13,444 bases of DNA from Candidatus Tenebribacter mawsonii (GTDB taxonomy: Bacteria; Cloacimonadota; Cloacimonadia; Cloacimonadales; TCS61), in contig JAVCCD010000193.1 of the NCBI GenBank assembly GCA_030765665.1, forward strand, positions 1-13,444. Direction: 5' to 3'. Each line of letters begins with the position of its first letter. Within the stretch, counting starts at the first letter, position 1. Below are positions 7,243 to 13,444 of the stretch, piece by piece. The notes under the pieces were generated by a model, which made no database searches, was not told where the DNA came from, and was given only the letters and a program-made list of their open reading frames with translations. The position numbers were made by a program, and so were the translations under genes.

Positions 7243-8054
7243 TGGAATTCTCGGAAATTGTTAAACTTGAATGCTGTGAAGCTGATTTCTCTGCAAATAA
7301 TAAAACTGATGCTCTACATAATATTGGAAAACTTCTAAAACGATGCAGAGAATTTAGGAATATCGAAGAAGATATAATTTTCAATGCTCTTAAAGAAAGA
7401 GAAAATATGGGAAGTACAGGATTTAGTAGAGGTATTGCTATTCCCCACTGCCAGCTCGAAGGTATTGATCATTTTATAATTGCTTTAGCGATCTGTAAAA
7501 AAGGTATTTATTTTGATTCTCTTGATAAAAAAAAGTCTAAGATATTTATTACTATTGTTGGACCAAAGGGTGACAGAAACACTCATCTAAAATTGTTAGC
7601 ACAAGTTTCTCAGATCTTAAAGGAACCTGGTGTCGCAGATGAAATGTTGCACTCTACAACAAAGATCGGTCTTTATGAAGAATTCCTCCGCAATACAAAT
7701 GATATTGAAACAATCACAAAAAAGGGAAAGGAAGTTTTGATGATGCTTACGGTTAAAGAAGAAAGTATCATGCAGGACATTACAGAAGTATTTGTGGAAT
7801 ATGGAATTCAAAATTCCATCATATTAGAAACACACAGCATGGAGAATCTACTATCCAATACTCCTCTTTTTATGGGATTTTTCAATTTCACATCAGAAAC
7901 CAATGCACTAACAAAGATCATTCTGGTTAAGTTAACAAAAGATCATATTAATGCATTAATAAAGGGACTAGAAGATGTTTTTGGTGATTTAGACACATAT
8001 TCTGCACTTAGTATAATTGTTTTAGATATCTTCTTCTCAAAAGGAATCATGTAA
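7242..8054 (+). CDS. EIIA(Ntr)/PtsN-like phosphocarrier domain with C-terminal PII-like domain
   Basis: Residues 1-155 form a PTS EIIA type-2 domain. GSTGFSRGIAIPHCQLEG (57-74) contains the phosphorylatable histidine, His69, in the family context TG...GIAIPH. AICKKGIYFDSL and the following GPKGDRNTHLKLLAQVS (109-125) are also typical. Residues about 165-270 form a second unit (VLMMLTV, ESIMQDITEVFVEYGI, NSIILET, then KIILVKLTKDHINALIKGLEDVF and ALSIIVLDI). Its beta-alpha-beta repeat looks like the ferredoxin-type fold of PII-like regulators. That assignment is by pattern, not by a motif. No EIIB or EIIC is visible, so it is probably regulatory rather than sugar-transporting. In E. coli, EIIA(Ntr) controls K+ uptake and KdpD. 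Here the overlapping antiporter is the obvious candidate partner (inference). SD AGGAG lies at 7231-7235. Confidence 0.82.
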   Translation: MEFSEIVKLECCEADFSANNKTDALHNIGKLLKRCREFRNIEEDIIFNALKERENMGSTGFSRGIAIPHCQLEGIDHFIIALAICKKGIYFDSLDKKKSKIFITIVGPKGDRNTHLKLLAQVSQILKEPGVADEMLHSTTKIGLYEEFLRNTNDIETITKKGKEVLMMLTVKEESIMQDITEVFVEYGIQNSIILETHSMENLLSNTPLFMGFFNFTSETNALTKIILVKLTKDHINALIKGLEDVFGDLDTYSALSIIVLDIFFSKGIM

Positions 8055-9226
8055 TGAACAGGTTTGATGAAATTATTGATAGAAAAAAAACTAAATGCTA
8101 TAAATGGGACTATAATAAAGAAATCTTTGGAAAGGAAAACCTTATTTCGATGTGGGTTGCCGATATGGATTTCCAAACTCCTCCCAAAGTTCTGGAAATT
8201 CTTCAAAAACGTGTTGACCATGGTATTTTTGGGTATACTGGCTTAACTGAGTCTTTCTATACTTCCATAATAAATTGGATGAAAGATAGATTTAATTGGA
8301 ATATAAAAAAAGACTGGATTGTAACGACCCCTGGAATTGTTCCGGCAATAAATTTTGCAATACAGACTTATACAAAAAAGGGTGAGAAAATTTTAGTTCA
8401 AACTCCAGTTTATTATCCATTTTTTACATCAATAGAAAATAATGATCGTAAATTAGTCGTTTCTGAACTCAAACTTATTGATAATCATTATGAAATGGAC
8501 TTTACTGATCTTGATAAAAAGTTATCTGATAATGTTAAAATGATGATATTATGCAGCCCACATAATCCTGTATCCAGAGTTTGGAAACTTGATGAATTGC
8601 AAAAACTCTCTGAATTGTGTCTGAAGTATAATGTACTTCTTATCTCTGATGAGATTCACTCTGATTTAATTCTTAGTGGCAATAAACACATCCCAATACC
8701 AACCATCTCTAAAGAAATATCAGATTATTCATTAACTATGTTCGCTCCTAGTAAAACCTTTAATGTTGCTGGTTTATCATTGTCTTATGTGATAATCCCT
8801 AATAGAAGAATTAGAGCCAAATTCCAATCAACTCTTCGTAGTCTTGGTCTTCATGGTGGGAATGTTTTTGGGATAGAAGCATTGGAAGCATCCTATTGTT
8901 TTGGTCATAATTGGTTAGAAGAATTACTGCTATATATTGAAGATAATTATACTCTTGTCCGCCAATACTTGCATAATAATATTCCACAGATTAAAGCAAT
9001 TAAAATGGAAGGAACGTATTTGTTGTGGTTGGATTGCACAAAACTTGGATTGTCACAAAAAGAGATAGTTAGCTTCTTCATTAACAAAGCTGGTTTAGCA
9101 TTGAATGATGGAGCTAAATTCGGCAAAGGTGGAAAAGGCTTCATGCGTATGAATCTCGGTTGTTCGAGAGAATTGATTAGACAAGCTTTAAAACAATTGA
9201 AATTAGCTGTTAATAACTCTCTGTAA
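8054..9226 (+). CDS. MalY/PatB-family PLP-dependent C-S lyase (cystathionine beta-lyase type) / aminotransferase
   Basis: This 390-residue fold-type I PLP enzyme has the MalY/PatB signature WVADMDFQTPP (34-44), GYTGLTE, CSPHNPVSRVW (167-177, Asn171), SDEIHSDL (198-205, Asp199 to the pyridine nitrogen) and the Schiff-base lysine Lys234 in APSKTFNVAGL. Near the C-terminus, GFMRMNLGC carries Arg365 for the substrate carboxylate. MalY/PatB members cleave cystathionine or cysteine S-conjugates to a thiol, pyruvate and ammonia. Close relatives can transaminate instead, so the substrate is not certain. The start overlaps the upstream stop (TAATG at 8052-8056), with AAGGA at 8040-8044. It is the last gene of the operon; the terminator begins about 20 bases downstream. 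Confidence 0.9.
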   Translation: MNRFDEIIDRKKTKCYKWDYNKEIFGKENLISMWVADMDFQTPPKVLEILQKRVDHGIFGYTGLTESFYTSIINWMKDRFNWNIKKDWIVTTPGIVPAINFAIQTYTKKGEKILVQTPVYYPFFTSIENNDRKLVVSELKLIDNHYEMDFTDLDKKLSDNVKMMILCSPHNPVSRVWKLDELQKLSELCLKYNVLLISDEIHSDLILSGNKHIPIPTISKEISDYSLTMFAPSKTFNVAGLSLSYVIIPNRRIRAKFQSTLRSLGLHGGNVFGIEALEASYCFGHNWLEELLLYIEDNYTLVRQYLHNNIPQIKAIKMEGTYLLWLDCTKLGLSQKEIVSFFINKAGLALNDGAKFGKGGKGFMRMNLGCSRELIRQALKQLKLAVNNSL

Positions 9227-9245
9227 TTTACCCATTGCATAAAAA

Positions 9246-9280
9246 AAGGGACCCAAAATTAGGATCCCTTAATTTTCTTT
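9246..9280. terminator. Bidirectional intrinsic terminator between convergent genes
   Basis: The stem AAGGGACCC (9246-9254) pairs with GGATCCCTT (9262-9270), with one mismatch and loop AAAATTA. On the plus strand AATTTTCTTT follows. On the minus strand the T-run complementary to A 9241-9247 follows. It closes both the four-gene operon and the minus-strand gene ending at 9289. Confidence 0.8.
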
Positions 9281-9288
9281 AATTTGTT

Positions 9289-9735
9289 TTAATGTATATC
9301 ATCGTATAGGATATTATCCCAAACTTCCCAGACACCGGGTTGCTCTCCTTCATTGTATATTCCTTCCCAATCTCCTTCAGTTCCTACTGAGGATCCATCA
9401 CCATTTGTATCTCCACCATATTCATCATCTTTGTAGGAAGTAAACCAGACTCCATTTGCATCCCAATTGATTAGATTGTTTCCTTGATAAAGTATTGAAC
9501 CTCCATCAAATTTTAAAACGACACCACTAGCAAGAGTAAGCTCATTGCCAGGGGTAATAACAATGCCGAGATATAGGAAAGCAAAAGGTACTTCAGTTTC
9601 TTGCCACTCAATATTTTCAGAAATGTAGTTATTACTTCCATCGTAACCTATGAAAATTGCATTAAATTCATTATTGACAGACTCGTTACCAGGCTCATGG
9701 AAACTATTTGAATACCCAAAAAACAATCTAAACAA
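9289..9735 (-). pseudogene. C-terminal remnant of a secreted parallel beta-helix repeat protein
   Basis: The frame encodes at most 148 acidic residues, rich in Gly, Asn and Asp. GVVLKFDGGSILYQGNN (about 70-86) looks like one coil of a right-handed beta-helix. GVWFTSYKDDEYGGDTNGDG and the following DWEGIY (about 95-126) form a module often seen in FCB surface proteins, with a DTNGDG calcium-type loop. Nothing marks a real start. The only possible initiator is TTG at 9733-9735, directly after an in-frame TAA and without a Shine-Dalgarno, and the frame has no internal ATG. There is no signal peptide, and the usual C-terminal sorting domain is missing too. Only 46 bases separate it from the ATL gene upstream. 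I read it as the leftover of a larger surface protein. A short functional protein is less likely. Confidence 0.6.
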
Positions 9736-9781
9736 ATCTTAAGTCAAAATATTATTTTTTAATACTATGTTTCTAAGTAAG

Positions 9782-10090
9782 TTATAAACCTTTCCATTGG
9801 AATTTTTGTAAATTAATCTTGTCTTCCATAACATTAATTCCTTCACTTTGCAACATAGATTTTTGCATTTCAAATCCATCACCAAATTTTAATGATATCG
9901 TTCCATGCGAATTAATTACACGATGCCATGGAAGCTCATGTTTTTCGGAAGACGAGTGAAGGATCCTTGAAATTTGTCTCGCAGCTTTATTGTTACCAGC
10001 GAGTGTTGCTATTTGACCATAAGTGGCAACCTTTCCTGACGGAATTTTTTTTATGATCTCGATTACCCGTTTACTGAAAGGTAAAATCAT
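9782..10090 (-). CDS. Alkyltransferase-like protein (ATL), MGMT-fold DNA-damage binding protein
   Basis: The 102-residue protein consists only of the C-terminal DNA-binding domain of O6-methylguanine-DNA methyltransferase. GKVATYGQIA (19-28, Tyr24 for base flipping), AARQISRIL (36-44, Arg38 as the intercalating arginine finger) and PWHRVINSHG (54-63) are all clear. In true methyltransferases the last motif is PCHRV. Here Trp55 replaces the acceptor cysteine, which defines ATL proteins such as E. coli YbaZ and yeast Atl1. These cannot remove the alkyl group but bind O6-alkylguanine and hand it to nucleotide excision repair. The ATG has a strong GAGGAG (10096-10101) five bases away. The nested inverted repeats at 10105-10218 abut this ribosome-binding site, so translation or transcription may be controlled there. 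Confidence 0.92.
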   Translation of the reverse strand: MILPFSKRVIEIIKKIPSGKVATYGQIATLAGNNKAARQISRILHSSSEKHELPWHRVINSHGTISLKFGDGFEMQKSMLQSEGINVMEDKINLQKFQWKGL

Positions 10091-10104
10091 TATGACTCCT
10101 CACC

Positions 10105-10218
10105 CCTTTCCGAAGCTTCCACCAAAGAAAATCTTTCAACTGAGATTCGGAAAATTATTGAGTTAAAACTTTCCGAATCTTACGTTTAAGAATCCCTCTA
10201 CAAGAAGCTTCGGAAAGG
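10105..10218. repeat. 114-bp nested inverted repeat of four alternating TTTCCGAA/TTCGGAAA motifs
   Basis: The outer perfect 15-bp arms are CCTTTCCGAAGCTTC (10105-10119) and GAAGCTTCGGAAAGG (10204-10218). The inner perfect 11-bp arms are AGATTCGGAAA (10143-10153) and TTTCCGAATCT (10170-10180). Both spacers between outer and inner arms are exactly 23 bases, and the central loop is 16. The same bases also read as two tandem hairpins, each TTTCCGAA-31 bases-TTCGGAAA (10107-10153 and 10170-10216). It lies in the leader of the ATL gene, downstream of the PGK-like genes in transcription. It could be a MITE/BIME-like repeat, a regulator array or a structured leader. No target-site duplication is seen. 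Confidence 0.85.
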
Positions 10219-10261
10219 CTGTAATTTTTCTTTCATAAATCATGTTACACTACTTTAAACT

Positions 10262-10325
10262 GTCACTAAAAACGTGAAATCACACTAAGAGAATTGTAAT
10301 AGTGTTTCTTAGTGAGCTTCGTGAC
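10262..10325. repeat. Imperfect hairpin downstream of the PGK-like genes (possible terminator)
   Basis: CACTAAGA (10283-10290) pairs with TCTTAGTG (10307-10314), and the outer GTCAC (10262-10266) pairs with GTGAC (10321-10325). An alternative inner pairing is ACACTA (10282-10287)/TAGTGT (10300-10305). On the plus strand a run of seven T follows (10328-10334), but there is no plus-strand gene to terminate. On the minus strand, where the PGK-like operon ends at 10346, only TTTAAAG follows, so termination there would be weak. Confidence 0.5.
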
Positions 10326-10345
10326 TATTTTTTTAACTCCTAAAA

Positions 10346-11647
10346 TTAACTTTCCAACTGCAATTTGTTATTTAGCAGAGCTTTTACCGGAGCCAATCCT
10401 GTTACCTTACCTTCATGAATTGCTTTTAGAATTGTACCACCGCCAGAGAAGAAGTAGTAATTTGGGTCATCTACAGCTTTGATGTATTCACCAGGTAATA
10501 GTGAACGGAATTCCTGTAAAGTATCACCACCACCATACATTTTATTAGCTTCTTTATTCTCATCAATAAGAGTGTACATTTTTTTTGTACCATCACCAAA
10601 GTGTGGAGTGAAACCCATAACCGCATTCACAAAAATGCTTTTAGCTTCTAACACAACTTTTATAATTTCAGGAACATCAAAAGATGATTCATGAACATCC
10701 AGAATGTAATTTAATTTAGTTCCTGATTTCAATTTTCTTACATCATGAATTCTATATTTACCTTCAACTTTGCCTTCTAATGTATCTGACTCCACAATAA
10801 ATGGTGGTTCAATAAGCTTACCAGGGTATTTTTTTGAAAGCTCAAAAAACTCTTTAGCAATTTTGATTTCCTGAGTTGCAATTCCTTTAATCTCTAAATC
10901 GTATTTCACACTGAGATACGCATTGTAAATAACACCACCCAACATTAAATAATCAACTTTTTCTAAAAGTGAGATCAATGGATCTATTTTTGTATCGAAT
11001 TTCGAGCCTGCGATTATGGCAAGCATTGGATGATTAGGGTTATATATTTGATCAAGATTTTCGATTTCATGTTGCATTAAGTAACCTGCATAAGAGGGTA
11101 GATGTTCTGTTACACGTACGGTAGAAGTATGTGGTTGCCAAGAACCGAAAGCATCATTCACAAAAACATCTGCCAGTCCTGCTAATTGTTCTCCAAGTTT
11201 TTCAGCATCTTGTCCATAAGCCTCTTCACCTTTAAACCAGCGAATATTTGGTAGATAAATACCATCGATCTCACCTTTTCTTAATCTCTTAATTAGAAGG
11301 TTAACACCTGTATCTATTCCAATATACCCACCATTTACTTTATCTTCTTTAAAATCCGGTACAATAAAGTTAGTATACAGTTTATTAGAAAGATAGTCCA
11401 CTATCGGCTTCACATCAAATTTAGAATCCATGTCAATAACACCTGTTTTTTTATTCTTTGGTCTGCCAACATGCGACATTAAGATCAATTTACCACCTTT
11501 AGATAGAATATTGAATAAAGTTCCAAAAGTCACATCAATACGAAATGGATCCTTTATCATATGCTCCTTTGCTACATTGTGATCAACACGAACTAAAACC
11601 AACTTTCCCTTAAGATCAGCATCCTGAATTCTAGGAATCTCAATCAT
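10346..11647 (-). CDS. Phosphoglycerate kinase family protein, diverged copy A (downstream gene of tandem pair)
   Basis: This 433-residue protein aligns with phosphoglycerate kinase, a two-domain enzyme moving phosphate between 1,3-bisphosphoglycerate and ADP, over its whole length. Typical PGKs are about 390-420 residues. Conserved motifs are VRVDHN (19-24, Asp22/Asn24), Arg36, SHVGRP (58-63, Arg62), NIRW (Arg136), FVNDAFG (162-168), AGSKFDTK (213-220, both lysines), YGGGDT (371-376) and SGGGTILKAI (401-410). Deviations are also clear. The usual TAHRAH after NDAFG, which supplies a His and an Arg to the phosphoglycerate site, reads SWQPH. The nucleotide-site WNGPMGVFE reads VNAVMGFTP (340-348). 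Both changes are shared by the neighbour, so they are ancestral. It may still be the cell's PGK. Another kinase or a non-catalytic role is possible. SD GGAGG stands before ATG 11647. Confidence 0.85.
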   Translation of the reverse strand: MIEIPRIQDADLKGKLVLVRVDHNVAKEHMIKDPFRIDVTFGTLFNILSKGGKLILMSHVGRPKNKKTGVIDMDSKFDVKPIVDYLSNKLYTNFIVPDFKEDKVNGGYIGIDTGVNLLIKRLRKGEIDGIYLPNIRWFKGEEAYGQDAEKLGEQLAGLADVFVNDAFGSWQPHTSTVRVTEHLPSYAGYLMQHEIENLDQIYNPNHPMLAIIAGSKFDTKIDPLISLLEKVDYLMLGGVIYNAYLSVKYDLEIKGIATQEIKIAKEFFELSKKYPGKLIEPPFIVESDTLEGKVEGKYRIHDVRKLKSGTKLNYILDVHESSFDVPEIIKVVLEAKSIFVNAVMGFTPHFGDGTKKMYTLIDENKEANKMYGGGDTLQEFRSLLPGEYIKAVDDPNYYFFSGGGTILKAIHEGKVTGLAPVKALLNNKLQLES

Positions 11648-11674
11648 TAATCCTCCAATTTATTTATTCAAATA

Positions 11675-12961
11675 TTATTCTGCATTTTCAATAAGTGCCC
11701 TTACTTGTGCCATGCCATTTGGAGAGCCTTTCTCTATTGCTTTTAGAACAGCTCCACCGCCTGTAAAAATATAATATTTTGGATGGTCAAGAGCTACAAT
11801 ATACAGTCCAGGTAATAATCGTTTTAATTCTTGCATTGTATCGCCACCACCATAAAGTTTTGTTGCATCCTCGTTCGTGTCTATCAATTCATCCAGGGCA
11901 ATAGTCCCTTCATTGAAATAGGGAGTTAATCCCATCACAGCATTCACTAATATTGTTTGAGAGATTTGAAATATTTTTTTAACATCCTTAAAATCAAACG
12001 AAATTTTATCAATATCTAGAATATAATTCAAGCTAGTACCTGATTTAAGCTCATGAATATTATGTGATCGGTATTTTCCATCAATTTTCCCTTCCAAAAT
12101 GTCTGATTCAATTATAACAGGCAACTCTACAAGTTTACCGGGAAAATCTTTAGCAAATTCCACAAACTCTTTTGCAAGTGCTAAGTCAGTTTCAGAAATT
12201 CCTTTTATTGTGAAACCATACTTAGCACAAAGATAGGCATTATAAACTACACCACCTAAAACTAAGTAATCAGCAACTTCTAATAATTTATATAAAGGTT
12301 GTATTTTTGTATTAAATTTAGAACCTGCAACAACTGCTAAAAAAGGTTTCTGCGGTTTATAAATACGCTGTAGATTCTCAATTTCTTTCTGCATAAGAAA
12401 ACCAGCATAGGAAGGTAAATATTTGGTAACTCCCACAGTGGATGCATGAGGTTGCCACGACCCAAAGGCATCATTGATGAAGATATCTGCTAATCCTGCT
12501 AATTGATGAGCAAATTGGTCAGCAAGTTCACCACCCGATTCTTCACCTCTAAACCAGCGCGTATTGGGAAGATAAATTCCTTCAATTTTATCTTCCTTCA
12601 ACTCTCTTATCATATGATTAACAGATGTTTCCAGACCAAGATAGCCCTGTGGTGGATATTCGATGAACTTTGGAATTTTTAATTTTATATGTAGTTTACT
12701 TTCTATATAATCAACTATAGGTTTTACCGATGAATTTTCTGAGATCTCAATATCACCACTTTTTTTGTCTCTTGGTCTACCAATATGAGTCATTAGAATC
12801 AGTTTTCCACCCTTTGCGCTAATATAATATAGAGTTCCAAGTGTTGCATCTATTCTGTAAGGATCGTGGATCAATCCCTTTTTAACCACATTATGGTCTA
12901 CCCGTACAAGAACAACTTTTCCTTTCAGATCAGCATTTTGTATACAAGGAAAATCAATCAT
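11675..12961 (-). CDS. Phosphoglycerate kinase family protein, diverged copy B (first gene of tandem pair)
   Basis: This 428-residue protein is roughly half or more identical by eye to the gene 27 bases downstream, over full length and almost without gaps, so the pair arose by tandem duplication. PGK landmarks are VRVDHN (19-24), Arg36, THIGRP (58-63), NTRW (133-136, Arg135), FINDAFG (161-167), AGSKFNTK (212-219), YGGGDT (370-375) and TGGGAVLKAI (400-409). It has the same altered sites as its neighbour: SWQPH after NDAFG, and VNAVMGLTP (339-347) in place of WNGPMGVFE. The C-terminal lobe and its glycine loops are intact, arguing for selection and not decay. ATG 12961 has a strong GGAGG upstream (12968-12972 on the plus map). 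It likely leads a two-gene transcript from the promoter near 13000-13029. Two subunits of one enzyme, or two substrate specificities, are both possible. Confidence 0.85.
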   Translation of the reverse strand: MIDFPCIQNADLKGKVVLVRVDHNVVKKGLIHDPYRIDATLGTLYYISAKGGKLILMTHIGRPRDKKSGDIEISENSSVKPIVDYIESKLHIKLKIPKFIEYPPQGYLGLETSVNHMIRELKEDKIEGIYLPNTRWFRGEESGGELADQFAHQLAGLADIFINDAFGSWQPHASTVGVTKYLPSYAGFLMQKEIENLQRIYKPQKPFLAVVAGSKFNTKIQPLYKLLEVADYLVLGGVVYNAYLCAKYGFTIKGISETDLALAKEFVEFAKDFPGKLVELPVIIESDILEGKIDGKYRSHNIHELKSGTSLNYILDIDKISFDFKDVKKIFQISQTILVNAVMGLTPYFNEGTIALDELIDTNEDATKLYGGGDTMQELKRLLPGLYIVALDHPKYYIFTGGGAVLKAIEKGSPNGMAQVRALIENAE

Positions 12962-12973
12962 TAAACACCTCCG

Positions 12974-12986
12974 ATTCTCTGAGAAT
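12974..12986. promoter_or_regulatory. 13-bp palindrome before the PGK-like operon (possible operator)
   Basis: ATTCTCTGAGAAT is a perfect dyad of 6-bp arms around one base. It sits one base from the Shine-Dalgarno complement (12968-12972) and between it and the candidate promoter. Position fits an operator or small leader hairpin, but a motif this short may be chance. Confidence 0.3.
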
Positions 12987-12999
12987 TAATTAGAAGTGG

Positions 13000-13029
13000 A
13001 TTATTCAATTACTTGTTGTTTTTTTGCAA
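13000..13029 (-). promoter_or_regulatory. Candidate promoter of the PGK-like pair
   Basis: On the minus strand TTGCAA (13024-13029) and AATAAT (13000-13005) are separated by 18 bases. They lie just downstream of the terminator of the preceding gene and about 40 bases before ATG 12961. The match to sigma70-type boxes is moderate in AT-rich DNA. Confidence 0.35.
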
Positions 13030-13050
13030 CCTATTTCTTAAAATAGTCAT

Positions 13051-13081
13051 AAAAAAAACAGTCTTCATTATGAAGACTGTT
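13051..13081 (-). terminator. Intrinsic terminator of the secreted-protein gene
   Basis: A perfect 10-bp stem AACAGTCTTC (13057-13066) / GAAGACTGTT (13072-13081) with loop ATTAT is followed on the minus strand by a T-run (complement of A 13051-13058). It lies 25 bases beyond the stop at 13106 and separates that gene from the PGK-like operon. Confidence 0.9.
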
Positions 13082-13105
13082 AAATAAATATTACGTAACT
13101 CTATA

Positions 13106-13444
13106 TTATTTCAATAATATAATTTTCTTCACACTTGTATAATCTATTCCTCCATTATTAACACCAAATGTAGAGAAATAAATACCGCTGGAAACATTTC
13201 TGTCCTGTGAATCCTTTCCGTTCCAAACTATGCTGTGTAATCCTGCTTCTTGTGAAGAGTTGACTAAAGTACGAACTAATTGCCCTTTTATGTTAAAGAT
13301 TTCTAAAGTTACTTCCGAAGTATTCTTCAAATTATATTTTATAGTAGTTTCAGGATTAAATGGATTTGGATAATTACCTAGCAATTTGGTTTCACCACCT
13401 TCCATATTATTCTGAATATTCGTTCCGGTTACTGTTAATGAGAC
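13106..13444 (-). CDS. C-terminal end of a secreted/surface protein with T9SS type A-like (FlgD-Ig-like) sorting domain, 5' partial
   Basis: The minus-strand frame is open from the window edge to TAA 13106-13108, giving 112 residues of a longer protein. ATG 13403-13405 is an internal methionine, since the frame continues upstream as VSLTVTGTNIQNN, which looks like the end of a beta-rich domain. The tail starts with the hallmark NYPNPFNPETTIKYNL, followed by VTLEIFNIKGQLVRTL, GLHSIVWNGKDSQDRNVSSG and IYFSTF, ending in KKIILLK. This is the C-terminal beta-sandwich used for sorting by type IX secretion in Bacteroidota. The same domain is abundant in related phyla where the exporter is less certain. 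What the full protein does cannot be told from this part. Confidence 0.9.
   Translation of the reverse strand, partial: VSLTVTGTNIQNNMEGGETKLLGNYPNPFNPETTIKYNLKNTSEVTLEIFNIKGQLVRTLVNSSQEAGLHSIVWNGKDSQDRNVSSGIYFSTFGVNNGGIDYTSVKKIILLK

Noticed and set aside
13403..13405. ATG as the start of a 99-residue protein with the sorting domain
   Set aside because: The frame stays open to the window edge with beta-domain-like sequence, and sorting domains sit at the end of large exported proteins, so this methionine is internal.

Overview
The window is AT-rich DNA whose best-marked lineage signals are a C-terminal surface/secretion sorting domain with the motif NYPNPFNP at the right edge and a fragment of a parallel beta-helix secreted protein with a DTNGDG loop. 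Both are common in the FCB group. An anaerobic, Cloacimonadota-like bacterium is my best guess, but this rests on style of proteins, not on a marker gene.

Layout, left to right. (1) 2-3105, plus strand: the end of what looks like a defence or restriction module. A RhuM-family gene is interrupted by one in-frame TAA, and its distal part overlaps by ATGA the start of an 829-residue fusion of a T5orf172/GIY-YIG-like nuclease domain with an SF2 helicase motor. Any partner methyltransferase would lie outside the window, to the left. (2) 3106-3259: a short gene-free seam with a 12-bp tandem duplication. (3) 3260-4465: a YbdG-type MscS-family mechanosensitive channel, followed by 335 bases of non-coding DNA and a tRNA-Arg(ACG) on the minus strand. 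(4) 5023-9226, plus strand: a tight four-gene operon of cytoplasmic L-asparaginase, CPA2-type Na+/H+ antiporter, an EIIA(Ntr)-like protein with an extra PII-like C-terminal domain, and a MalY/PatB-type PLP C-S lyase. Two of the three junctions are TAATG overlaps. It ends at a bidirectional terminator. (5) 9289-10090, minus strand: a truncated beta-helix protein remnant, then an alkyltransferase-like (ATL) DNA repair protein in which tryptophan replaces the catalytic cysteine. (6) 10091-10345: a strikingly ordered palindromic region. (7) 10346-12961, minus strand: two tandem, diverged phosphoglycerate-kinase-family genes with altered substrate and nucleotide sites. (8) 13106-13444, minus strand: the C-terminal end of a secreted protein, with a strong terminator.

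How the parts may work together: the four-gene operon couples two ammonia-releasing amino acid enzymes to a cation/proton antiporter and a protein that combines two nitrogen/energy-sensing folds. That suggests nitrogen-linked pH or sodium control (inference). The tandem PGK-like pair is the most unusual protein-level observation. The nested TTTCCGAA/TTCGGAAA repeats directly before the ATL ribosome-binding site are the most unusual DNA-level one.
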